This document shows, one piece after another, positions 1-6,166 of a DNA stretch of 9,071 bases. A program made the position numbers and the translations under genes. The DNA is taken from contig JBOHDE010000162.1 of NCBI GenBank assembly GCA_050699035.1, forward strand, positions 1-9,071, given 5' to 3'. Positions within the stretch are counted from its first letter, which is position 1; every line of letters begins with the position of its first letter. The notes below the pieces were generated by a model. That model ran no database searches. It saw nothing but the letters and a program-made list of their open reading frames with translations, and was not told the DNA's origin. The stretch comes from WHTB01 sp050699035. GTDB taxonomy: Bacteria > Actinomycetota > Actinomycetes > Propionibacteriales > Nocardioidaceae.

Positions 1-37
1 GTTTTCGACCGACACGCCGGCGTGTCGCGTCGAAAAC
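1..37. terminator. Strong hairpin, probable transcription terminator
   Basis: The sequence folds into a nearly perfect stem. Positions 10-27 form an 18-nt perfect palindrome centred on CCGG. The outer arms 1-9 (GTTTTCGAC) and 29-37 (GTCGAAAAC) pair fully, with one bulged C at 28. It lies 43 nt beyond the stop codon of the minus-strand PemK-like gene, so it probably ends that transcript. Because the stem is symmetric it could also serve a gene entering from the left of the window. There is no clear U-tract after the stem on the plus strand, and the minus-strand continuation lies outside the window. I infer the terminator role from position and stability. Confidence 0.6.
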
Positions 38-79
38 GTCACACTCAACGGGAAGGGACGGAGGGGAGGCGGCGCGGGG

Positions 80-487
80 TCAGGTCGGCCAGTGGTTGAC
101 CCGGCGTGCCTCGGCCACCACCTGGTCGAAGCGGTCCCGGTCCAGCACCGCGCCCTCGCGGCGCACGTCATCGGCCGCCACCCGGAGCACCCGGTCGAGG
201 CGCACCTCGCTGGGACGGTGCTGCGTGTCCCAGTCGCCGGTACCGATGTCGAACCACTGCCGCTGCTGGCGCGCCTCGTCTGACGCGTCGTCGTCGTGGT
301 CCTTGCTGGACAGCATCAGCCCGAGCAGCTCGGCACCGTCTCGGCCGACCAGGAGTACGGGTCGGTCCTTGCCCTGCTCGGGGTCGTCCTCGTACGCCAC
401 CCAAGTCCACACAATCTCGCCCGGATCGGGCGCGCCGTCGAGATCGGGGGCGTACTCGAACGTCACCGCGCCACTGAAGTCGGACAT
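80..487 (-). CDS. PemK/MazF-family protein (toxin-like, no visible antitoxin)
   Basis: This 135-residue protein resembles the actinobacterial branch annotated as type II toxin-antitoxin PemK/MazF family. Known members are small SH3-like-fold endoribonucleases that cut mRNA in the cytoplasm. Visible family marks are GEIVWTWV at residues 23-30 (the first strand, equivalent to GDIVWVDF in MazF), GKDRPVLLVG at 39-48 (the conserved G-x-RP-V loop and strand), and SEVRLDRVLRV at 93-103 (the C-terminal S-x-VR-x-DR region). The length is slightly above the usual 105-120, owing to an acidic N-terminus and a D/E-rich stretch around 62-71. The ATG at 485-487 has only a weak ribosome site upstream. No antitoxin gene is adjacent: the upstream neighbour is a divergent MFS gene 82 nt away, and 79 nt remain downstream before the window ends. 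It may be a solitary, non-toxic or housekeeping member of the fold. Family assignment is fairly sure; ribonuclease activity is inferred. Confidence 0.8.
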   Translation of the reverse strand: MSDFSGAVTFEYAPDLDGAPDPGEIVWTWVAYEDDPEQGKDRPVLLVGRDGAELLGLMLSSKDHDDDASDEARQQRQWFDIGTGDWDTQHRPSEVRLDRVLRVAADDVRREGAVLDRDRFDQVVAEARRVNHWPT

Positions 488-488
488 G

Positions 489-518
489 TCGACCAGCCTA
501 GGCGTGAACCTCTATACA
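489..518 (+). promoter_or_regulatory. Candidate promoter for the MFS gene, overlapping the divergent one
   Basis: On the plus strand TCGACC (489-494, four of six matches to TTGACA) and TATACA (513-518) are separated by 18 nt. The -10 shares bases 513-516 with the minus-strand TATAGA, so the two divergent promoters could not easily be occupied together. Transcription from here would start near 525 and put part of the 519-531 hairpin in or near the leader. This is inferred from consensus match only. Confidence 0.35.
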
Positions 519-540
519 CCTCGCCCCGAGGTTTGGCGAA
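511..540 (-). promoter_or_regulatory. Candidate promoter for the PemK-like gene
   Basis: On the minus strand a good -10 element, TATAGA, lies at 511-516, about 24 nt before the ATG at 487. With an 18-nt spacer the -35 would be TTCGCC at 535-540, which matches only three of six consensus positions. The spacer contains the small palindrome at 519-531, a typical place for a repressor site. The -10 is convincing by eye; the -35 is weak. Confidence 0.4.
519..531 (+). repeat. Hairpin repeat copy (CCTCG-CCC-CGAGG)
   Basis: A 5-bp perfect stem with a 3-nt loop, followed by TTTGG. It closely resembles the hairpins at 5068-5083 and 6147-6159 (there CCTCG-CGC-CGAGG followed by TTG), so it is probably a diverged member of the same dispersed family. 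Unlike the others it lies between divergent promoters, not after a stop codon. Confidence 0.45.
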
Positions 541-569
541 GAGACCGTTGAACGTGCATCCTTCTACCC

Positions 570-1817
570 GTGACAGGGAGTGGATCACACGCGACGGTGC
601 GCTACAGAGCGTTGTTCCGCGACTCTGAGTTCAGTGGCATGTACGTTGCCGACGTCCTCACGATGACCGGGACCTACCTGTCGCGGCTGGCCGTTGCGGT
701 GCTCGTGTACGACCGCACCTCGTCGGTCGGGTTGACCGCCCTGACCTTCGCGATCAGCTACGCGCCGTACGTCTTCGCACCGATCCTGTCGACGCTGGCC
801 GACCGGCTGCCACGCAAGCATCTGCTGGTGCTGAGCGACGTGAGCCGAGCCCTGCTCGTGCTGCTGATGGTCATCCCCGGCGTGCCGCTGTGGCTGCTCT
901 GGTCGGTGCTGTTCACCCTCGAGCTGATCCAGATCCCGTTCGGCGCCGCCCGGCTGGCCACCCTGGCCGACATCCTCGAGGGTGACCGGTTCGCCGTCGG
1001 CAACGCGCTAGTCGCGTCGACACGGCAGGCCCTTCAGGTGGCGGGGTTCGCGATCGGTGGCGCCGTCGTCGCGGCCACCAGCCCGCGCGCCGCGTTGCTC
1101 ATCGACTCGTTCACCTACTCCGTGTCGGCCGTGATCATCCTGATCTTCGTACGACATCGACCGCTCTCCTGGACGGTCGAGAGCCCGCCGCCGAGCATGT
1201 TTCGGGGCGCCCTCGCCGGCATCCGGTTCGTCACGCGCACGCCGGGGATGAAGCGGCTCTTCGTGCTGCTCGGCATCGGACCCGCGATCATCGTGATCGC
1301 CGAAGGTCTCGCCGTGCCGTTCTCCGACCAGCTCGGAGGTGGCACCAGGCTCGCCGGCATCATCATGGCGGCGGCACCGGTCGGCAACGTGATCGGCTAC
1401 TCCATCGCCGGCCGGCTGCCGGTCGCGCTGCAGCAACGGATGGTGTTCGGGTTGGCGGCAGCCGGGGGAGCCACGGTCGCGTTGGCGGGTCTGGCCGGCA
1501 TCGTCGCCGAGTCGCCGATCCCGGTCATCGTCGTGCTGGTCGTCAGCGGGGCGACCCTCGCGTACCTCAACGCGATCCAGGTGCAGATCGCGAACGCCGT
1601 ACCCCGGGAGACCCGGGGGCGCGTCTTCGGGCTCGGCAACGCCGCCATGCAGCTGGCCCAGGGCGGCGCGGTCGCGCTGGCCGGCCTGCTCGCCGAGTCG
1701 AGCCAGATCGGCACGGTGCTGATCGTGTCCGGCGTGATCGGCATCGCCCTCGTGCTGGCGCTGGCCGCCGTCAGCCGGTGGCGGGACGCTCGTCAGCCGG
1801 GTCGGGTGACGTACTGA
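570..1817 (+). CDS. MFS transporter, probable small-molecule exporter
   Basis: This 415-residue integral membrane protein has about a dozen hydrophobic segments, the usual size and layout of a 12-helix major facilitator. The N-terminal pattern R-x-LFRD-x-EF (about 13-21) and LADRLPRKHL at 76-85 (MFS motif A, in the loop between helices 2 and 3) place it in the drug/siderophore exporter-like branch that includes EntS-type proteins (MFS_3). The substrate cannot be read from sequence. A central hydrophilic loop near residues 195-225 separates the two six-helix halves, and the protein ends in a basic tail (RWRDARQPGR). The start is uncertain. GTG at 570 gives the longest frame but has no Shine-Dalgarno. 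GTG at 597 (residue 10) has AGGGAG at 575-580, a rather long 16 nt upstream. It is divergent from the PemK-like gene and 128 nt ahead of the carboxypeptidase, which has its own candidate promoter, so I expect it to be monocistronic. Confidence 0.9.
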   Translation: MTGSGSHATVRYRALFRDSEFSGMYVADVLTMTGTYLSRLAVAVLVYDRTSSVGLTALTFAISYAPYVFAPILSTLADRLPRKHLLVLSDVSRALLVLLMVIPGVPLWLLWSVLFTLELIQIPFGAARLATLADILEGDRFAVGNALVASTRQALQVAGFAIGGAVVAATSPRAALLIDSFTYSVSAVIILIFVRHRPLSWTVESPPPSMFRGALAGIRFVTRTPGMKRLFVLLGIGPAIIVIAEGLAVPFSDQLGGGTRLAGIIMAAAPVGNVIGYSIAGRLPVALQQRMVFGLAAAGGATVALAGLAGIVAESPIPVIVVLVVSGATLAYLNAIQVQIANAVPRETRGRVFGLGNAAMQLAQGGAVALAGLLAESSQIGTVLIVSGVIGIALVLALAAVSRWRDARQPGRVTY

Positions 1818-1854
1818 CCGGTGCGGTCGGCGGCCGGCCGTGCGCTGCCGGAAA

Positions 1855-1901
1855 TGTGACAGCTCTCTGCCGTTGACATCGGGCCCGTGTCACACGATGG
1901 T
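1855..1901 (+). promoter_or_regulatory. Candidate promoter and operator of the carboxypeptidase gene
   Basis: A perfect TTGACA -35 (1873-1878) is followed after 17 nt by GATGGT (1896-1901), a partial -10 that keeps the A at position 2 and T at position 6. A perfect 7-bp inverted repeat, TGTGACA (1855-1861) and TGTCACA (1888-1894), brackets the -35. The right arm is itself part of a 9-nt palindrome, GTGTCACAC (1887-1895), immediately before the -10. This arrangement suggests a regulator-binding site, but no regulator is encoded nearby. The leader would be about 38 nt. Confidence 0.45.
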
Positions 1902-1945
1902 GGTCGCACACGTACTCGGGGTAGCAGCTCAGCGGAGGGGTAACC

Positions 1946-4900
1946 ATGAGCCGTCGCCTGCCCGTCGTACTCGCCACCACAGCACTGCTCGTGGCCGGAC
2001 TCCTCGGGGGTTCACCGGCCACGGGTGCACCGCGCGACCCGGCGCCCGGACCGAAGTCGACAGGCACCGGCCTGGACGTCTATACCGGCACGGTTGACGC
2101 CGAGGGACTCGACCAGCTCGGCAAGGCCGGCGTCGACCGCGACCACGCCGTCATCGCACCCGCGGAGGACGGCACGGCCGAGGTCGAGGTCGTGCTGTCG
2201 CGCGGGCAGGCCAAGAGCCTGCAGGACAAGGGCGTCGGCCTCACGCTCAAGAAGGTCGACGGCAAGACGTCGGCCCAGCTGATGGCCGCGGAGGCCGCCG
2301 ACGGGTTCGAGGTCTGGACGTCGTACAGCGAGCCGGGTGGCATCCGCGACGACATGGTCGACACGACCACGAGCAACCCGGACATCACCAAGCTGGTCTC
2401 GGTCGGCACCAGCGTGCAGGGCCAGGAGATCCTCGCCGTCAAGGTGACCAAGAAGGCGACGAAGACCAAGGACGGCAAGCGGCCGGCCGTGCTCTACACC
2501 TCCAACCAGCACGCCCGCGAGTGGATCACCCCCGAGATGGTCCAGCGGCTGATGCACCACGTCATCGACGGGTACGGCACCGATCCCGAGATCACCCGGC
2601 TGGTCGACACCACCGAGCTGTGGTTCCTGCCGTCACAGAACCCCGACGGGTACGACTTCACGTTCACCGGCGACCGGATGTGGCGCAAGAACCTGCGCGA
2701 CGTCAACGGCGACGGCCAGATCACCATCGGGGACGGCGTCGACACCAACCGCAACTTCCCCTACAAGTGGGGGTACGACAACGAGGGCTCGACCCCGCAG
2801 TCGAGCGGCGAGACCTACCGGGGCGAGGGTCCGGCGTCCGAGCCCGAGGTTCAGGCGCTGATCGGGCTGATGGAGCGGGTCGGCTTCGAGTACGCCATCA
2901 ACTACCACTCGGCCGCCGAGCTGTTGCTCTACGGCACCGGCTGGCAGGTCGAGACGCCGACACCGGATGACGAGATCTATACCGCGCTCGCCGGTGACGA
3001 CGAGGACCCGGCCGTTCCCGGCTACGACCCGGACATCTCCGCCGAGCTCTACACCACCAACGGTGACACCGACGGGCACACGCACGAGGTCCTCGGCACG
3101 CTGACGTTCACCCCGGAGATGTCGACCTGCCAGACCGCGAGCGCCGTCGACCCCGACGACGAGTTCGAGCCGGGCGACTGCGGCAGCGTGTTCCATTTCC
3201 CCGACAGCGAGACTCTGGTGCAGGCGGAGTTCGAGAAGAACATCCCGTTCGCTCTCTCCCTGGCCGAGTCGGCGGCCGACCCGGACGACCCGAAGTCATC
3301 GGTCGGCGACGTCGCGGACGACCTGGTGGTCGACCCGTTCGAGAAGTCGTACGGCGCGAACCAAGAGGTCGCGGTCAACGCCAAGCGCGCCCTGCAGGAC
3401 CTGCGGATGCACTACCGCATCGGCGACCGCCACACCGCCGTCACGGTCGACGAGTGGACCGGCGGCGACACGTACGGCGGCGAGATGGACATGTACTACG
3501 CCGAGTACCGCGGCACCGTGCGGAACGCCAGCCCGGGTGACGAGGTGACGGTCTGGTTCACCGGCGTCAAGGCTGGTACCGGTCCGGTGCACAGCGACGA
3601 GTTCACCTACACCGTCGCTGGTGACACCGGTGCCGACGTGCTGGTGCTCGCCGCCGAGGACTACACCGGGATCAGCCCGGCCCAGCCGTCGGGGCCGTCG
3701 TACGTCGACGACTATGTCGCGATGATCGAGCAGGCTGGCTACAGCACCGACGTCTACGACGTGGACGCACAGGGCCGCACCGCACCGCACCACCTGGGCG
3801 TGCTGTCGCACTACGACGCCGTCGTCTGGGAGACCGGCAATGACGTGCTGCCGCGCAACGCCGGGCAGGTCCCGGGCACGGCGGCGAAGTGGACGTACGA
3901 CACCGAGCTGAACGTCCGCGACTACGTCAACGAGGGCGGCAAGCTGTTGGTGGCGGGCAAGTACGCGTTGTTCGGCCAGGGCGCCGACGGCAGCTATTGG
4001 TACAACCCGTACGAGGCGGAGCAGGGCGGGTGCACCACTCCCGAGGAGTACCCGTGCCTGCCGCTGGGCAACGACTTCATGCAGTACTGGCTGGGCGCTT
4101 ACCAGTACGTCGACGGCGGTGGCCACAACGCCGCCGGCGAGACGTACCCGCTGGCCGGCACCGCGGACGGTCCGTTCGACGGGTTCGCGGCACTGCTCAA
4201 CGGTGGCGACTCGGCCGACAACCAGGACCACTCGGCGGCCTTCGTGTCGACGTCGTCGTACCTGCCGGCCGAGGAGTTCCCGCAGTTCAGCTCCAGCGCG
4301 CCGATGAAGTGGGACCGCGGCGGCGCCGACCCGTACGCGCCGGTCACGGGTGACTGGTACATGTACAGCCAGACCGCCGACCAGAGCTACAAGCGGCTGA
4401 GTCGTACCGTCGACCTGACCGGTGCCACCAGCGGAGCGCTCGACGTCAAGATCTCCGCCGACACCGAGGCGGACTGGGACTACGTGTTCGTCGAGGCGCA
4501 CACCGTGGGTCAGGACAACTGGACCACGCTGCCCGACACCAACGGCCACACGACGCAGGACACCGGCGACAGCTGCCCGGCCGGCTGGGCCGACGAACTG
4601 CACCCGTTCCTGTTCCACTACCAGGGCGCGGACTGCACGCCGTCCGGGACGACCGGCCAGTGGCATGCGGCGAGCGGCAACTCCGCCGGCTGGCAGGACT
4701 GGTCGGTCGACCTGTCGCAGTTCGCCGGGTCGCAGGTCGAGGTGTCCATCAGCTATGTCAGTGACTGGTCCACGCAGGGTCTCGGCGTGTTCGTCGACGA
4801 CGCCGTGCTCAGCGCCGACGGCCAGCCGGTGGCGGAGACGTCGTTCGAGACCGACACCGGTGGCTGGGAGATCCCCGGCGCACCCGAGGGCTCGGCCGGC

Positions 4901-5059
4901 AACGGCACCGACTGGGTGCGTTCGGAGCAGGCGATCGAAGAGGGCGCCACGGTGACGACCGACAACACCGTGTACGCCGGCTTCGGTGCCGAGGGGCTGC
5001 AGACGCAGGCACAGCGTGACGACTTCCTGGCCCGGGCCCTGGAGCACCTCCTGGGCTGA
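1946..5059 (+). CDS. Secreted M14 zinc carboxypeptidase with C-terminal accessory domains
   Basis: This 1037-residue exported metallopeptidase should remove C-terminal residues from peptides outside the cell. The ATG is fixed by GGAGGGG at 1934-1940, 5 nt upstream. Residues 1-28 form a Sec signal peptide (basic MSRR, hydrophobic core, likely cleavage after ATGA). Residues 30-120 look like a propeptide-type region. The M14 domain (about 120-440) is intact: zinc ligands H189 and E192 (QHARE) and H321 (INYHS), substrate-carboxylate residues N268-R269 (DTNRNF), and the general base E391 (TFTPEMS). A DxNxDG calcium-type loop at 252-263 lies just before NRN. About 564-770 resembles a glutamine-amidotransferase-like Rossmann fold (DVLVLAAEDY; GGKLLVAGKYALFGQ). 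About 800-1000 resembles the immune-inhibitor-A (M6-associated) beta domain. The six cysteines fall in three close pairs (395/412, 696/704, 877/897), suiting disulfides outside the cell. There is no LPxTG motif or C-terminal membrane segment, so it is probably released. Peptidase call sure; accessory domain labels inferred. Confidence 0.93.
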   Translation: MSRRLPVVLATTALLVAGLLGGSPATGAPRDPAPGPKSTGTGLDVYTGTVDAEGLDQLGKAGVDRDHAVIAPAEDGTAEVEVVLSRGQAKSLQDKGVGLTLKKVDGKTSAQLMAAEAADGFEVWTSYSEPGGIRDDMVDTTTSNPDITKLVSVGTSVQGQEILAVKVTKKATKTKDGKRPAVLYTSNQHAREWITPEMVQRLMHHVIDGYGTDPEITRLVDTTELWFLPSQNPDGYDFTFTGDRMWRKNLRDVNGDGQITIGDGVDTNRNFPYKWGYDNEGSTPQSSGETYRGEGPASEPEVQALIGLMERVGFEYAINYHSAAELLLYGTGWQVETPTPDDEIYTALAGDDEDPAVPGYDPDISAELYTTNGDTDGHTHEVLGTLTFTPEMSTCQTASAVDPDDEFEPGDCGSVFHFPDSETLVQAEFEKNIPFALSLAESAADPDDPKSSVGDVADDLVVDPFEKSYGANQEVAVNAKRALQDLRMHYRIGDRHTAVTVDEWTGGDTYGGEMDMYYAEYRGTVRNASPGDEVTVWFTGVKAGTGPVHSDEFTYTVAGDTGADVLVLAAEDYTGISPAQPSGPSYVDDYVAMIEQAGYSTDVYDVDAQGRTAPHHLGVLSHYDAVVWETGNDVLPRNAGQVPGTAAKWTYDTELNVRDYVNEGGKLLVAGKYALFGQGADGSYWYNPYEAEQGGCTTPEEYPCLPLGNDFMQYWLGAYQYVDGGGHNAAGETYPLAGTADGPFDGFAALLNGGDSADNQDHSAAFVSTSSYLPAEEFPQFSSSAPMKWDRGGADPYAPVTGDWYMYSQTADQSYKRLSRTVDLTGATSGALDVKISADTEADWDYVFVEAHTVGQDNWTTLPDTNGHTTQDTGDSCPAGWADELHPFLFHYQGADCTPSGTTGQWHAASGNSAGWQDWSVDLSQFAGSQVEVSISYVSDWSTQGLGVFVDDAVLSADGQPVAETSFETDTGGWEIPGAPEGSAGNGTDWVRSEQAIEEGATVTTDNTVYAGFGAEGLQTQAQRDDFLARALEHLLG

Positions 5060-5066
5060 CCCACAA

Positions 5067-5084
5067 TCCTCGCGCCGAGGTTGC
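5067..5084 (+). repeat. 18-nt repeat, copy after the carboxypeptidase gene
   Basis: TCCTCGCGCCGAGGTTGC starts 8 nt after the carboxypeptidase stop. It is identical, base for base, to the minus-strand reading of 6143-6160, which starts 7 nt after the stop of the AlkZ-like gene. The spacer sequences differ (cccacaa and cccagt) but share CCCA. It overlaps the left arm of the terminator at 5069-5119. Confidence 0.7.
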
Positions 5085-5119
5085 GCCTCTGTCGGCGGTA
5101 GCCACAACCTCGGCGCGAG
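5069..5119 (+). terminator. 15-bp-stem terminator after the carboxypeptidase gene
   Basis: Arms 5069-5083 and 5105-5119 are perfectly complementary over 15 bp (CTCGCGCCGAGGTTG and its reverse complement) around a 21-nt loop. The stem begins 9 nt after the TGA at 5057-5059. There is no U-tract, as is common for actinobacterial terminators. Each arm also carries the small hairpin core CCTCG/CTCG-N3-CGAG, so the structure appears to be built from two inverted copies of the repeat found elsewhere in the window. Confidence 0.65.
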
Positions 5120-5243
5120 TAGGTGGGGGCTGGCGGTGCTCGCGTGCCGGACGGGCGGTGAGCGGGGTGCGGGCGGCCGGACTCACCTGCATTCTGCGGA
5201 CACAGGTCGGCAGACGACGACCCGGACCGATCTCGGCGTGCCT

Positions 5244-5318
5244 GGGTGACTTCACCCCTCGAACCGTCACTTTCGGGCCTGATTCCGGGCTCAGAATGTC
5301 GGTTCGGAGGGTGATGTC
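5244..5318. repeat. Long imperfect hairpin, repetitive-element-like
   Basis: Positions 5248-5318 fold into a long imperfect stem. GAC/GTC is outermost, then TCACCC (5252-5257) pairs with GGGTGA (5309-5314). CGAACCG (5260-5266) pairs with CGGTTCG (5300-5306). Shorter paired blocks follow toward a loop near 5280-5287. A second compact hairpin, GGGTGA-CT-TCACCC (5244-5257), overlaps the left arm, so two alternative folds compete. The two halves look like diverged inverted copies of one roughly 26-nt unit. It could be a REP/MITE-type intergenic element or a terminator for the methyltransferase gene, whose stop is 92 nt away on the minus strand. Confidence 0.5.
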
Positions 5319-5409
5319 GTGGCCGGCGGGCACGGAGAAGCGTTTCCCCGGACACGGCGCGAGAGTTCGGGGACCCGCTGCCGGCAGCAGGAGGAAAGTT
5401 GACGCCGGA

Positions 5410-6033
5410 TCAGAGCCCGGGTCGGGTCGCTGTGATCCTTACTACAACGCCGCCAGGGGAGGACCTCACCTGGCTCGTGCGCACATCGGCCAGCCGCTCG
5501 ATGAAGTGCAGATCTTCTGCGATGAGGTTCAGCAGAAGACTGCCGCCCGGATTCAAATGAGATCCTGACTCTCTGATGAATGTCTGAAGGTACTTTCTGC
5601 GACCGGGTGCACGCGTGGCCTGAAATATGCGGCTGAGGGGTTTCCACAGGTAAGGCGGCATCAGCTCTTTGAACTGGTTCTTCCGTTGCCGGTCGGCATC
5701 TGATTCGTCTGCATTGCTTGGGGGATTGAAGATGATCACGTCGTATCTTCCGGCAATATCCTTGAAAAGATCGGAAGACAGCAGGCTCACCTCAGCGCCC
5801 AAAATGGCGCAGTTCTTCTCTGCGCATGCTAGTGCCGCGTTGGAAACATCGCAGGCCACTACCTCCTTACCCTGCAGGGCAAGAGCGATGGCAATGAAGC
5901 CGCTTCCGGTGCCGATCTCAAGGAAACTGCCGTCCATTTGCATGGCAGCTTCCGCCAGCGCAATACTGCCGGCGTCGGCCACGAAGACACCTTCAGCCAA
6001 TGACAGCTGTGAATGAATAACTGAAAGGTCCAT
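5410..6033 (-). CDS. Class I SAM-dependent methyltransferase in low-GC DNA
   Basis: The 207 residues span one Rossmann-type methyltransferase domain. Motif I is LEIGTGSG at 38-45 (SAM-binding glycine loop), the acidic residue of motif II is D62 (ACDVS), D88 sits in SSDLF, and IIFNPPSN at 100-107 is the N-P-P motif IV of enzymes that methylate planar amide or amino nitrogens. The relatives are therefore PrmC/HemK-like or RsmC-like small-domain (MTS) proteins, though the usual NPPY/F is NPPS here. There is no separate N-terminal substrate-recognition domain as in PrmC (about 280 aa). The substrate is unknown. The ATG at 6031-6033 has no clear ribosome site; the frame is open to 6067 but offers no other standard start. 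Base composition is foreign: 5701-5760 is 47% G+C against 75% for 6181-6240, and the first codons (CTT TCA GTT ATT CAT TCA) are A/T-ending. This suggests recent transfer from a lower-GC source. The gene is probably monocistronic, with repeats on both sides. Confidence 0.85.
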   Translation of the reverse strand: MDLSVIHSQLSLAEGVFVADAGSIALAEAAMQMDGSFLEIGTGSGFIAIALALQGKEVVACDVSNAALACAEKNCAILGAEVSLLSSDLFKDIAGRYDVIIFNPPSNADESDADRQRKNQFKELMPPYLWKPLSRIFQATRAPGRRKYLQTFIRESGSHLNPGGSLLLNLIAEDLHFIERLADVRTSQVRSSPGGVVVRITATRPGL

Positions 6034-6111
6034 AGACAGGAAATCAGCTTTCAGTTGGATGTAACTTCACCTGAGCAAGCAGTTTTGGTGGTGTTGCTGC
6101 CAATCAGGCTA

Positions 6112-6160
6112 CCGCCTCGGCGCGAGGAGGGCGGACATACGTGCAACCTCGGCGCGAGGA
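6112..6160 (-). terminator. Two tandem hairpin repeats after the AlkZ-like gene
   Basis: Two copies of a 14-nt sequence, CCTCGGCGCGAGGA, stand at 6115-6128 and 6147-6160, 32 nt apart. Each folds as a 5-bp stem with a 3-nt loop. The first is also framed by CCGCC (6112-6116) and GGCGG (6130-6134). Read on the minus strand, the copy nearest the AlkZ-like gene begins 7 nt after its TAG and is followed by TTGC. Position and structure suggest transcription termination. The same 18 nt (6143-6160) occurs inverted at 5067-5084. Confidence 0.5.
6143..6160 (-). repeat. 18-nt repeat, copy after the AlkZ-like gene
   Basis: This is the exact reverse complement of 5067-5084. A third near copy, CAACCTCGGCGCGAG, is at 5105-5119. 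The 5067-5084 and 6143-6160 copies form an inverted pair around the roughly 1.06-kb segment that contains the low-GC methyltransferase. Confidence 0.7.
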
Positions 6161-6166
6161 ACTGGG

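Larger units (their letters stand above)
5060..5409. other. Gene-free stretch between the carboxypeptidase and methyltransferase genes
   Basis: This 350-bp interval separates two genes that converge on it. It holds the terminator at 5069-5119 and the long imperfect hairpin at 5244-5318. I find no convincing gene. The open frames crossing it are GC-rich with no recognisable protein character. It remains high-GC until roughly the end of the methyltransferase frame, so the composition change falls inside or near that gene's 3' part, not here. Confidence 0.6.

Noticed and set aside
3296..5107. 603-codon open frame on the minus strand, opposite the carboxypeptidase
   Set aside because: It lies wholly antisense to a well-supported gene, is dominated by R, V, G and A as expected from GC-rich antisense, and has no recognisable motif. 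It reflects stop-codon scarcity in high-GC DNA.
4753..5355. 200-codon minus-strand frame bridging the carboxypeptidase 3' end and the gene-free stretch
   Set aside because: It runs through the terminator hairpin and antisense coding DNA, and shows R/S/P-rich low-information sequence without motifs.
5067..6160. Insertion sequence with transposase
   Set aside because: The inverted repeats suggest an element, but the only gene inside is a methyltransferase. No transposase, no catalytic DDE/HUH pattern and no clear target-site duplication is visible at the ends (outer flanks caa and act differ).
6112..6160. CRISPR-like repeats
   Set aside because: There are only two direct copies of a 14-nt palindromic core 32 nt apart, with no further repeat-spacer units and no cas genes. 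This fits hairpin repeats better.
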